Shown: one piece after another, positions 22,936 to 30,630 of the stretch
Numbering within the stretch: the first letter of the stretch is position 1
How the letters are laid out: each line of letters starts with the position of its first letter
Source of the DNA: Microbacteriaceae bacterium
Lineage (GTDB): Bacteria; Actinomycetota; Actinomycetes; Actinomycetales; Microbacteriaceae
Direction: 5' to 3'
DNA: 36,641 nt
Assembly: GCA_014378715.1 (NCBI GenBank)
Contig: JACMNE010000060.1
Coordinates: 1 to 36,641, forward strand
The notes under the pieces: model-generated
The model's input: the letters and a program-made list of their open reading frames with translations, nothing else
What the model was told of the DNA's origin: nothing
Database searches by the model: none
Program-made: the position numbers and the translations under genes

Positions 22936-23776
22936 TGCCGAACTGCTGGGTGAGCCCGGTGACCATCGTGATGATCTCCGCCCGGGTGTGGGCGAACAGC
23001 GACGGCGGATCCCACTTGCTGTTCTGCTCGGCCCGCGCGAGGAACGTCAGGCTCGACTTCATGAAGGTCTCCTTGAGAGCGGTGGAGATGTTCACCTTCG
23101 CGCAGCCGCGGGCGATGAGGTCGGCGAACTGCTCGGCGCTCAGCCCGCTCCCGCCGTGCAGGGCGATCGGGATGCCGCGGGCCTCCACGATCTCCGTCAC
23201 CCGTCCCGCGTCGAGCACGGGAGCGGCCTTGTAGCTGCCGTGGGCGTTGCCGATGGAGGGAGCGAACACGTCGATGCCGGTGGCGTCGATGAACGCCAGC
23301 GCGGTCGACAGGCTCTGCCGGGGGGCGACCTCGTCGGACCCGTGGTCGTCCTCGACCCCGGTGATCGCCTCGATCTCGCCCTCCACCTGGGCTCCGTACC
23401 GGCGGGCCTCGGCCACCACCTCGATGGTCTGGCGCTGGTTCTCCTCGACGGGCAGGGTCGACGCGTCGAAGAGAACGGAGTTCCACCCCGCCTTCAGGCA
23501 CTCGGAGATCACGTCGCGGTCGGGGCAGTGGTCGAGATGCAAGGCGACCGGAACTCCGATCCCCCGCGTGAGGGACTGCCAGATGTCGAACAGCACCCGG
23601 GACGAGATGCTGCGCACTGTCTTCACCGAGGTCTGCAGGATCACCGGGGAGTTCGCCTCCTCCGCCGCCGCGAGCACCGCCTCCATCGTCAGATCGTTGA
23701 AGACGTTGATGGCCGGTACCCCGTAGCGGGCCTCGAACGCCGGATCGACGATGTCCTTCAGCGCCACAACACCCAC
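22913..23776 (-). CDS. class II (zinc) ketose-bisphosphate aldolase
   Basis: A 287-residue aldolase of the FbaA/GatY/KbaY family. It splits a ketose 1-phosphate or 1,6-bisphosphate into dihydroxyacetone phosphate and an aldehyde. The zinc and catalytic signature VALHLDHCPDRD is clear. VEGEIEAITGVEDD, the zinc His in IGNAHGSYK, the late IALHGGSGL and VNISTALK follow in family order. The GTG start at 23776 has a perfect AAAGGAGG six bases upstream. It opens the leftward operon aldolase-phosphatase-dhaL-dhaK, which suggests conversion of a ketose to DHAP. Fructose bisphosphate is less likely than tagatose or a shorter ketose, but sequence alone does not decide. Confidence 0.9.
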   Translation of the reverse strand: MGVVALKDIVDPAFEARYGVPAINVFNDLTMEAVLAAAEEANSPVILQTSVKTVRSISSRVLFDIWQSLTRGIGVPVALHLDHCPDRDVISECLKAGWNSVLFDASTLPVEENQRQTIEVVAEARRYGAQVEGEIEAITGVEDDHGSDEVAPRQSLSTALAFIDATGIDVFAPSIGNAHGSYKAAPVLDAGRVTEIVEARGIPIALHGGSGLSAEQFADLIARGCAKVNISTALKETFMKSSLTFLARAEQNSKWDPPSLFAHTRAEIITMVTGLTQQFGSAGRGGR

Positions 23777-23839
23777 GACAGCCTCCTTTGGTCAGCCATT
23801 CCGACGCTACGGACAGCCCGCGGGAGCGGGTAGGCGGGA

Positions 23840-23872
23840 TACCCCCCAGTCGGTGGTGGGGTAATCACCACC
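23840..23872. promoter_or_regulatory. palindromic regulatory site between divergent genes
   Basis: TACCCCCCAGT (23840-23850) and TGGTGGGGTA (23854-23863) form an imperfect palindrome. GGTGGTG (23852-23858) and CACCACC (23866-23872) overlap it as a second inverted repeat. The site lies 64 bases before the aldolase GTG and about 80-110 bases before the divergent GlcG gene. The same 11-mer recurs at 24428-24438. It may be the target of the LuxR-type regulator at 18364. Confidence 0.5.
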
Positions 23873-23950
23873 TGTTCCGAGCGGATGTCCCGTGCTTGGA
23901 TCAGGCGCACGTCGCGGACGCGACCATCCCCCAGCGCAAAGGACACCCTC

Positions 23951-24388
23951 ATGGCATCTGGATCGGTAATGGAAACAGGAACGGTACTCGAGACGATCAC
24001 GTCGGAGGAGGCCCGCAGAGTCATCGACGCGGCCGCCGCGAAAGCGACGGAGATCGGGCAGCCGATGGACATCGCCGTGGTCGATGCCGGCGGAAACCTC
24101 AAGGCGCACGTGCGCATGGACGGGGCCAACATCGGCAGCATCACCATCGCCATCAACAAGGCCTACACGTCGATCGCGTTCCAGAGCGAGACATCCGCTC
24201 TGCAGGAGGTCACCCGCCCCGGCGGCCCGATCTTCGGGCTCAGCGACGCCCATGGCGGGCGCCTGGCCGTCTTCCCCGGCGGCATCCCGCTGGTGCGCGA
24301 CGGCCACATCATGGGAGCGATCGGGGTGTCCACCGGCTCGATCGAGCAGGACCAGGAGGTCGCGATGGCGGGCGCGCAGGCCTACTGA
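23951..24388 (+). CDS. GlcG/HbpS-family protein
   Basis: A 145-residue protein of the GlcG/HbpS (DUF336) family. Family members often lie beside oxidative or glycol/DHA catabolic genes; some bind haem or cobalamin-like ligands, and none has a general enzymatic role. Support comes from ITSEEARRVIDAAAAKA at the N terminus, the core MDIAVVDAGGNLKAHVRMD, INKAYTSIAF and the C-terminal GGIPLVRDGHIMGAIGVST. AAGGA seven bases before ATG 23951 fixes the start. No signal peptide is seen, unlike HbpS, so this copy should be cytoplasmic. It is divergent from the aldolase-dhaLK operon and shares its control region, which suggests a helper function in that pathway. Confidence 0.88.
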   Translation: MASGSVMETGTVLETITSEEARRVIDAAAAKATEIGQPMDIAVVDAGGNLKAHVRMDGANIGSITIAINKAYTSIAFQSETSALQEVTRPGGPIFGLSDAHGGRLAVFPGGIPLVRDGHIMGAIGVSTGSIEQDQEVAMAGAQAY

Positions 24389-24427
24389 GCGGGCTACGGA
24401 GTCTAGGGGGCGACGAGGGTCCAGAGG

Positions 24428-24438
24428 TACCCCCCAGT
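24428..24438 (+). promoter_or_regulatory. second copy of the TACCCCCCAGT motif
   Basis: An exact copy of the 11-mer at 23840-23850, 48 bases upstream of the SGNH hydrolase gene. It is followed by ACCGGG, not by the second half of the palindrome. This suggests that the hydrolase gene belongs to the same regulon as the DHA-kinase operon. Confidence 0.5.
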
Positions 24439-24485
24439 ACCGGGCATCACGCCATCGGTACACTTCGGGCGACCAAGGGATTCTC

Positions 24486-25622
24486 ATGTTGAAAAGGTTT
24501 CGTTCCGCTCGCTGGGCCGTTCTCGGCGCCGCACTCGTCGTCACGTCGATCGTCGGCACCGCCGCCGGCTCGGCCAGCGCAGCGACACCCACGTCGGGTC
24601 TGTCGTATGTGGCGCTGGGTGACTCCTACGCCGCGGGGTTCGGGCTGGCGCCCCTGACCGGGCTGCCGGTCCCCGAATGCGGGCAGGCATCGGTGGACTA
24701 CCCCCACCAGGTCGCCACCGCCCTCGGCCTGGTTCTGACGGATGTGACGTGCGCGGGCGCGATCACAGACAACCTCGTGGTCGCACAGGGGAACGCCCCG
24801 GCGCAGGCCACGGCTCTATCGCCGCAGACACAGGTGGTGTCCGTGACCATCGGCGGAAACGACCTCGGCTTCGGCGCGATCTCCCAGACCTGCATCGCCT
24901 TGAGCGCCGCCGGACCCCTGGCCGCCGACCAAGCGCTGCCGAACTGCTCGGCCGGGTACAACGGCGGGCAAGGCGACCAGCTGCAGCAGCGGCTTCTGGG
25001 GCTCGTCGTGCCCAAGCTCGCCGCCGCGTTCGCGACGATCACGGCGGCCGCCCCGAATGCGAAGGTGTTCGTCGTCGGCTACCCCGCCATCTTCCCCGCC
25101 GTGATCCCGGCCGCCGGCTGCTTCAGCGCCGTGACGACTCCGAACAGCTTCCCGTTCACCGACGTCGACGTGGCGTACCTGCACGGGGTGGAGACCGCCC
25201 TGAACGGCGCGATCCAGGCCGCTGCCACCACCGCCGAGTTCACCTATGTGCCCGCGGTCGGTGACAGCGCCGACCACAGTGCGTGCGCCGCCCCGGCATC
25301 CGCTTTTGTGAACGGCGTCACCCTGTCGGGCAACCTGCCGCTGCCGTTCTCGCTGCACCCCAACGCGGGCGGCGTAGCCTCGATGACCGCGCAGCTCTCC
25401 AGCGCCATCGAGGCGGCGTTCCCCGCGGTCGTCACCCCGCCCGTCGTCACCCCGCCCGTGATCGCCCCCGCGGATCCGGCAACCGGGACGACCAACGAGC
25501 TCGCCGCGACCGGCCCCGATACCGACCGGGGGCTCCTTCTCGCCTCGCTCCTGCTCTCGGCCGGCCTCGCGATCACCGTCCCCACCATCGTGCGCCGCCG
25601 TCGGGTTCGGGCGACCCGGTAA
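24486..25622 (+). CDS. secreted SGNH/GDSL hydrolase with cell-wall anchor
   Basis: A 378-residue surface esterase or lipase. Residues 1-33 are a signal peptide (RFRSARW, a hydrophobic core, then ASA-A). The mature enzyme has block I YVALGDSYAAG with nucleophile Ser47, block III VSVTIGGNDLG and block V SLHPNAGG with the catalytic His. A proline linker with tandem VVTPP repeats follows. Then comes LAATG with a hydrophobic helix and RRRRVR, a sorting signal of the LAXTG type recognised by class E sortases. AAGGGA before the ATG supports the start. It probably cleaves an ester in a lipid or polysaccharide outside the cell. It shares an upstream motif with the DHA-kinase operon, so glycerol-containing lipids are a possible substrate. 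Confidence 0.88.
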   Translation: MLKRFRSARWAVLGAALVVTSIVGTAAGSASAATPTSGLSYVALGDSYAAGFGLAPLTGLPVPECGQASVDYPHQVATALGLVLTDVTCAGAITDNLVVAQGNAPAQATALSPQTQVVSVTIGGNDLGFGAISQTCIALSAAGPLAADQALPNCSAGYNGGQGDQLQQRLLGLVVPKLAAAFATITAAAPNAKVFVVGYPAIFPAVIPAAGCFSAVTTPNSFPFTDVDVAYLHGVETALNGAIQAAATTAEFTYVPAVGDSADHSACAAPASAFVNGVTLSGNLPLPFSLHPNAGGVASMTAQLSSAIEAAFPAVVTPPVVTPPVIAPADPATGTTNELAATGPDTDRGLLLASLLLSAGLAITVPTIVRRRRVRATR

Positions 25623-25634
25623 CGATCGGGCGGG

Positions 25635-27080
25635 TCAGCGGGCCCGCGTCCGGCGTGCGGCGATCAGGGCCGGACGGTCCAGGCCGAACGTGCGTCGGGC
25701 GATGAAGCCCCCGATCGTGGAGCCGGCCGCGAGGCCGATTCCCGTGGCCAACGCGAGCACCATGAAGGGGAGCGCCTCATCCGCCGCGTACTCGGAGTTG
25801 GTGAAACCGTAGAGCGAGCGGTAGACGGCCAGCCCGGGAATCAGACCGATGAGGCCCGCCATGGTCATGGCCCCCTCCGGTACCTTGAGCCAGCGGTAGG
25901 TGAGATATCCGATGACGCCCGCGGCCGCACCTGCGATGCCCGGCGCCAACCCCGGCTGCGGAGCCAGGGGCAGGGCCACCCAGTAGAGGGCGAAGACTCC
26001 GCCGGCGGCAGCAGCCATCAAGGGCACCAGCTGGAGTCGCACATACGACGTCAGAGCGAATCCGACCCCGATGAGGGCCGATCCCAGCACGCCGGGAACC
26101 AAGCTGATGCTGTCGCCCAACGAGGTCGCGATGGTCACCGGGATTCCCATGCGCAGTGCGACACCCAGGACGATCGAAATTCCGACCGCGAGTCCCAGGG
26201 TGAGCATGAGGACCTCCATCCCGCGGGCGGTCGCGGTGACGTAATAGCCGTCGATCGCGTCCCTCGCCGATGCGGTCAGCCCGATGCCCGACAGCAGCAT
26301 GACGATTCCCGAGATGACGATGACGGTCGGCTGGTTCGACCCGGGCAGCTCGATTCCCACCGAACGCAGCCAGAAGAAGAACACCGCGATGATCGTCGTG
26401 GCCATGGCGGCCGCCATCTGGGCGAAGAATCCGGGAACCGACAGCTTCCCGAGCCTGCGGGTGATGAGGTCGGAGACGACCGCCGTGGCTGCGGCGACGA
26501 GCACGAGCACAAAGCTCACGTCGAACATCACCACGACACCTCCCGCCAGGATGGCCTTGCCCGCGGTCATGACCCAGCGTCGGTAGGGGTGGGGGCTCGC
26601 CAGGATCGCGGTGAGGCGGTCCCGGGCGTCCTCGACCCCGACCGGATTGCCGGGACTGGTGATCTCGTCGATGAGCAGGTAGACGTTCTGCAGCCGGGTG
26701 TAGTCGGTGGTGCGCACCTTCACGATCCGCATTACCGACATCGGATCCTCGTTCATCCCCCGATGGACGGAGACGGTGATCGAGGTGAAGGTGATGTCCA
26801 CGTGCATGGAGCTGATGCCATAGGCGCTGCTGATGCGCAAAACCGTGGCCACGACGTCCGAGGCGGAGGCACCGGTGGCGATCATCGCCTCCGCAGCCCG
26901 CAGGCTCAGGTCGATCACCGACCGGGCGTGTCGCTGCGAGGACTCGTCGTCACCCCCGATGACGGAGATGATCTGGGTGGGCGTGCCGATCGCCCGGATT
27001 GCCCCGCCAGCCAGGTCGAACAGTGACCGGCTCACCCATCGTCGAGGAGTGCCGCGTCGGTCATTGATGTCATCAGTCAC
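25635..27080 (-). CDS. threonine/serine exporter family protein (ThrE type)
   Basis: A 481-residue membrane protein with the two fused parts of the ThrE family. An N-terminal cytoplasmic and membrane unit (about residues 40-280) contains the family HVDITFTSITVSVHRG segment. A C-terminal unit (PF12821-like) contains a further set of helices. About ten membrane segments are seen. ThrE of Corynebacterium exports L-threonine and L-serine. The GTG at 27080 begins MTDDIND and is the first plausible start; the long upstream frame lies over the neighbouring rightward gene. The gene is convergent with the SGNH hydrolase, 12 bases apart, and divergent from the photolyase-like gene. Confidence 0.88.
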   Translation of the reverse strand: MTDDINDRRGTPRRWVSRSLFDLAGGAIRAIGTPTQIISVIGGDDESSQRHARSVIDLSLRAAEAMIATGASASDVVATVLRISSAYGISSMHVDITFTSITVSVHRGMNEDPMSVMRIVKVRTTDYTRLQNVYLLIDEITSPGNPVGVEDARDRLTAILASPHPYRRWVMTAGKAILAGGVVVMFDVSFVLVLVAAATAVVSDLITRRLGKLSVPGFFAQMAAAMATTIIAVFFFWLRSVGIELPGSNQPTVIVISGIVMLLSGIGLTASARDAIDGYYVTATARGMEVLMLTLGLAVGISIVLGVALRMGIPVTIATSLGDSISLVPGVLGSALIGVGFALTSYVRLQLVPLMAAAAGGVFALYWVALPLAPQPGLAPGIAGAAAGVIGYLTYRWLKVPEGAMTMAGLIGLIPGLAVYRSLYGFTNSEYAADEALPFMVLALATGIGLAAGSTIGGFIARRTFGLDRPALIAARRTRAR

Positions 27081-27110
27081 TACTTCAGGGTAGGGGCATG
27101 CAGGTGATGC

Positions 27111-28331
27111 ATGATGAGCGGGATGTTCACTCCCACCCGCGCAGCCGCCCTCGAGTCCCTCGACGATTTCCTCCCGCACGCCGGGCGGGACTACGCCCGC
27201 GACCGCAACACCGACACCGGCACGGACCGGAGCAACGTCTCCTGCCTCTCCCCCTACCTTCGGCACCGGCTCCTGACCGAGCACGAGGTTGTGGCGGCGG
27301 TGCTCGGGCAGCACAGCCTCGCCGCGAGCGAGAAATTCGTGCAGGAGGTGTTCTGGCGCACCTACTGGAAGGGGTGGCTCGAGCAGAACCCCGAGGTGTG
27401 GCGACGCTACCGGCGCGACGTATCCGAGCTCGGCCAGACCGAGTCGGATGACTACCGTGCGGCGATCGGCGGGCACACCGGCATCGACGCCATGGACGCG
27501 TGGGTCCACGAATTGGTACAGACCGGGTACCTGCACAACCACACCCGCATGTGGTTCGCGAGCATCTGGATCTTCACACTCGGTCTGCCGTGGCAGCTGG
27601 GCGCCGACTTCTTCTACCGCCATCTCCTGGACGGGGATGCCGCGTCGAACACACTGTCCTGGCGCTGGGTGGCCGGCCTCCAGACCGCGGGCAAGACCTA
27701 TCTCGCCACGGCGTCGAACATCTCCCGTTACACCGAGGGGCGCTTCTCCCCGACGGGGCTCGCCACCTCGGCTCGGGCGCTCGTCGAGGAGCCCCTCCCC
27801 TCACGGGCACCGATCTCCCCCGGGGAGTCCGCTCCGTCGGGTGCCAGGGTGGGGCTGCTGCTGCACGAGGAGGACCTCGACGCGGCGAGCCTGCGCCACG
27901 AGTTCCCCTGGCTCGAGGCCGACGGCCGTCTCGTGGCCGTCGCCGTTCACGCCGACCCCGAGGGGCGATCGCCGTCCGGCGCCTCGGAGGCGGTGCGCCG
28001 GTTCACGGCGTCAGCCCTCGCCGATGCCGCCACGCGCGCCGCGGACTCGCTCGGACGCCCCGCTCAGGTGCTGCCTGATGTGCTGCCATCCACCCTCCTG
28101 GGCTGGGCGGGGTCGGAACACCTCGATGCCGTTGTGGTACCGCACGCGCCCGTCGGTCCGGTGGGCGAGCGGATGTCGACGCTTCGCGACGCGCTCACCT
28201 CGGAACAGGTGACGCTCACCGCGGTCCGCCGACGTTGGGACACCCTCGCTTGGCCGCACGCCGCCCGGGGGTTCTTCCCCTTCCGCGAGCGCATCCCGGA
28301 ACTGCTCCGTCAGCAGCGACTGGGCCGGTGA
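27111..28331 (+). CDS. photolyase/cryptochrome-like flavoprotein with reversed domain order
   Basis: A 406-residue protein. Residues 1 to about 230 match the FAD-binding helical domain of DNA photolyases (SPYLRHRLLTEHEVV, EKFVQEVFWRTYWKGWLE, HNHTRMWFASIWIF, DGDAASNTLSWRWVAGLQT). This domain is normally C-terminal. Residues from about 248 on (ARVGLLLHEEDLD to LAWPHAARGFFPFRERIP) look like the alpha/beta antenna domain that normally comes first. Such reversed proteins exist in other bacteria but are poorly characterised. AGGTG upstream supports ATG 27111; ATG 27123 is an alternative. The DNA-repair Trp triad cannot be assigned by eye. It could repair UV lesions or sense light. Confidence 0.82.
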   Translation: MMSGMFTPTRAAALESLDDFLPHAGRDYARDRNTDTGTDRSNVSCLSPYLRHRLLTEHEVVAAVLGQHSLAASEKFVQEVFWRTYWKGWLEQNPEVWRRYRRDVSELGQTESDDYRAAIGGHTGIDAMDAWVHELVQTGYLHNHTRMWFASIWIFTLGLPWQLGADFFYRHLLDGDAASNTLSWRWVAGLQTAGKTYLATASNISRYTEGRFSPTGLATSARALVEEPLPSRAPISPGESAPSGARVGLLLHEEDLDAASLRHEFPWLEADGRLVAVAVHADPEGRSPSGASEAVRRFTASALADAATRAADSLGRPAQVLPDVLPSTLLGWAGSEHLDAVVVPHAPVGPVGERMSTLRDALTSEQVTLTAVRRRWDTLAWPHAARGFFPFRERIPELLRQQRLGR

Positions 28332-28343
28332 GCTGACAGCGCG

Positions 28344-28662
28344 TCAGCGTTCCGGACCCACGCTCCGATCAAGCGCGGCGACCGCCGTGGCCACCGCCTC
28401 GACTGACATCGCAACATCCGCTGCGTCCGTCGACCAGTTGCTGACTGAGATGCGCAGCACCTGGCGGCCCGCCCACGTCGACCCGGACATCCACACGGTG
28501 CCCCCGTCGATGAGCGTCTGAGTCACGGCTCTGGTCCGTTCGTCCGAGCCGAATGCCACCGAAATCTGGGTGAAGACGACATCGTTGAGCACCTCGACCC
28601 CGGGTATGGACGATAGCCCCGCGGCAAGGGCGCGCGCGTTGGTGGCCAGGCCCTCGATCGAT
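28344..28662 (-). pseudogene. PLP-dependent decarboxylase, C-terminal remnant
   Basis: A leftward frame reads like the last 105 residues of a group II PLP-dependent amino acid decarboxylase: IEGLATNARALAAGL, VLNDVVFTQISVAFG, DERTRAVTQ, DGGTVWMSGSTW and LRISVSNWSTDA. The lysine-containing PLP domain, about three quarters of the protein, is missing. Upstream, the frame runs into a fragment of an unrelated glycosyltransferase. It is a dead remnant. Confidence 0.7.
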
Positions 28663-28850
28663 GAAGACGCGGTCGCCCCAGAACGGCTGGTCGACGGTGA
28701 ACCGCACCACGACCTGGGGAACTTCAGCGCGAAGCCCGACCGCGCCCACCTCCTCGAGCACCGCGGTGGTGAGCGCGCCAGGGTCTGTGCCGGCCATGCT
28801 CCCGAATCCGATGCTCACAACCTGCGGATGGCAGCGCGGACGCCGGGGAT
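28663..28850 (-). pseudogene. GT1-type glycosyltransferase remnant
   Basis: The frame reads VSIGFGSMAGTDPGALTTAV, the start of the nucleotide-sugar domain of a GT1 (MGT/UGT-like) glycosyltransferase. It jumps after AVGLRA to PQVVVRFTVDQPFWGDRVF, which lies about 60 residues later in normal members. The segment with the HHGGAGT motif is missing, which points to an internal deletion. The sequence then joins the PLP-decarboxylase remnant at about 28660. It cannot be functional. Confidence 0.6.
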
Positions 28851-28987
28851 GTCATCGCCGGGCTGTATCCGATGAGCGGCCTGCTGTTCGTTCGCGGCTC
28901 GGTTCATGATTCTTGTGGCGAGATCTGGCATCGACACGCTTCATCCTCGCACTCCCCTGCCCCGAGATCACGAGCAACCGCGACCGG

Positions 28988-30460
28988 TCAGGCGGCAGGG
29001 ACGGCGTCCTCGGCGAGGCGCCCCTCCTCGAGGGCCATCGCCAGCTCGGCGTCGGCCTTGTGCGCCTCGACCTGCGCCGTTCCCGGGAGCAGGAAGGTGG
29101 CCAGCGCCGCCAGGCTGAGGGCGGTGATCGGCACCCAGATCCCGCCGAGGAAGGCGCTGCGGAGCACCTCGGGAGTGAAGGTGGTACCGGTGATGCCGAA
29201 GAACACCACCCCCACCACGGCGACGCCGATCGCCGAGCCGACCTGCTGAAAGGTGCCGAACACGCCGGAGGCGGCGCCCGCGTTCGCGATGGAGGTCTGC
29301 GCCAGCGCCACATCCGTGAGAGGCACCACAAGCAGCGTGAGTCCGAGGCCCGCCAGCGCCATCGGAGCGATCAGGTCGGTGCCGACGAGACCGTTGCCCT
29401 CGGCCCCCACGACGTTCGCCATCCACAGGTAGCCCCCGATCTGCGCGAGCGCGCCGATCAGGATGAGGCGCTTGCCCAGTCGCGCCCCGAGAGGCACGGC
29501 GAGTCCGCTGCCCACGAGGGCGCCGAGGCTGAAGGGCAGCGTGGTGAGACCCGCCTCGATGGCGGAGAACCCGAGCCCGATCTGCAGGTAGAGCACCAGG
29601 ATCAGGAAGAAGCCGCCGATGGACGCGCTGAACGAGAACGAGGTGATGACTCCCGCCGAGTACCCGCGGCTGTGGAACAGGGACGGCGGCACGAGGGCGG
29701 ATCCGGATTTTCTGTCACGCCAGCCCTGATGCCAGATGAAGACGGCGAGCAGCACGGGGCTGGCGCCGATCATGAGCCAGATCCAGAGCGGCCAGTCCAG
29801 TGCGCGACCCTCGATCAGGCCGAAGACGAGCAGGAACAACATGGCCGTGATGAGAACGACGCCGACAAGGTCGAGACGGACCCGCGTGGCCGTGCGGGAC
29901 TCGGGGATGCAGATCGCCGCGGCGATGAAGAGCGCGATGCCCACGGGCACGTTGATGATGAACACCGTGCGCCACCCGAGGTCGAACGCGTTCTGGGTGA
30001 CCAGGAGGCCGCCGATGAGGGGGCCCGCGACGGCGGCGAGTCCGGAGATGGCGCCGAGCGCTCCGAAGACACCTGCCCGCTCCTTGGGCGCGAAGAGCAC
30101 CTGGATGATCGACAGCACCTGCGGGATCATCATCGCGCCGAATGCGCCCTGCACCACGCGGGAAACCACGAGCATCTCGCCGCTGGTAGCCAGGGCGCAG
30201 GAAGCGGATGCGAGCGTGAATCCCGCGACGCCGAGCAGGAACATCCGCTTGCGACCGAAGATGTCCCCGAGGCGCCCGCCGGTGATCAACAGCACGGCGA
30301 AGGCGAGCACGTAGCCCGATACGATCCACTCGAGTTGGGCGGCGGTGGCGCCCAGGTCGCGCTCGATGGCGGGAAGGGCGACATTCACAATGGTGGTGTC
30401 GAGCAAGTCCATGAAGGAGGCGAAGAGGAGCACGACAACAGCGATCGAGCGTAGGCGCAT
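28988..30460 (-). CDS. DHA2-family (EmrB/QacA-type) drug efflux MFS transporter
   Basis: A 490-residue permease with 14 predicted helices, typical of the DHA2 drug:H+ antiporters. Signatures are FMDLLDTTIVNVALPAIERDL in helix 1, the WIVSGYVL segment, GGRLGDIFGRKRMFL after helix 2, motif C-like GPLIGGLLV in helix 5 and IFIINVPVGI-type sequence between helices 5 and 6. It should expel hydrophobic drugs or biocides. The ATG at 30460 is chosen because it begins just before helix 1; AGAAAG lies upstream. No TetR or MarR regulator is adjacent. Its 3' end faces the remnant region 28344-28850. Confidence 0.9.
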   Translation of the reverse strand: MRLRSIAVVVLLFASFMDLLDTTIVNVALPAIERDLGATAAQLEWIVSGYVLAFAVLLITGGRLGDIFGRKRMFLLGVAGFTLASASCALATSGEMLVVSRVVQGAFGAMMIPQVLSIIQVLFAPKERAGVFGALGAISGLAAVAGPLIGGLLVTQNAFDLGWRTVFIINVPVGIALFIAAAICIPESRTATRVRLDLVGVVLITAMLFLLVFGLIEGRALDWPLWIWLMIGASPVLLAVFIWHQGWRDRKSGSALVPPSLFHSRGYSAGVITSFSFSASIGGFFLILVLYLQIGLGFSAIEAGLTTLPFSLGALVGSGLAVPLGARLGKRLILIGALAQIGGYLWMANVVGAEGNGLVGTDLIAPMALAGLGLTLLVVPLTDVALAQTSIANAGAASGVFGTFQQVGSAIGVAVVGVVFFGITGTTFTPEVLRSAFLGGIWVPITALSLAALATFLLPGTAQVEAHKADAELAMALEEGRLAEDAVPAA

Positions 30461-30630
30461 GGCGAGACTTTCTGGTGGGAACAGCGGCCGCGACGCACAA
30501 CCGGGTTCCTGCGCCGTCACCACTGTAGCCGCGGGAAATCGGGGTGGGATGACGCCGGCGTGAGTTAAGGGGCAGCTCACAGACGAGCACGATTCACTTC
30601 ACCGGCCGGAGTGGCAGAATTCGGCCACCC

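Noticed and set aside
25429-25462. Short tandem repeat that might be read as a repeat array
   Set aside because: It encodes the VVTPP linker of the wall-anchored hydrolase, a normal feature of such proteins, and is not a CRISPR or regulatory array.
28913-30454. 513-residue rightward open frame opposite the DHA2 transporter
   Set aside because: Arg/Glu/His-rich shadow with no membrane helices or motifs; the leftward frame is a standard 14-helix transporter.
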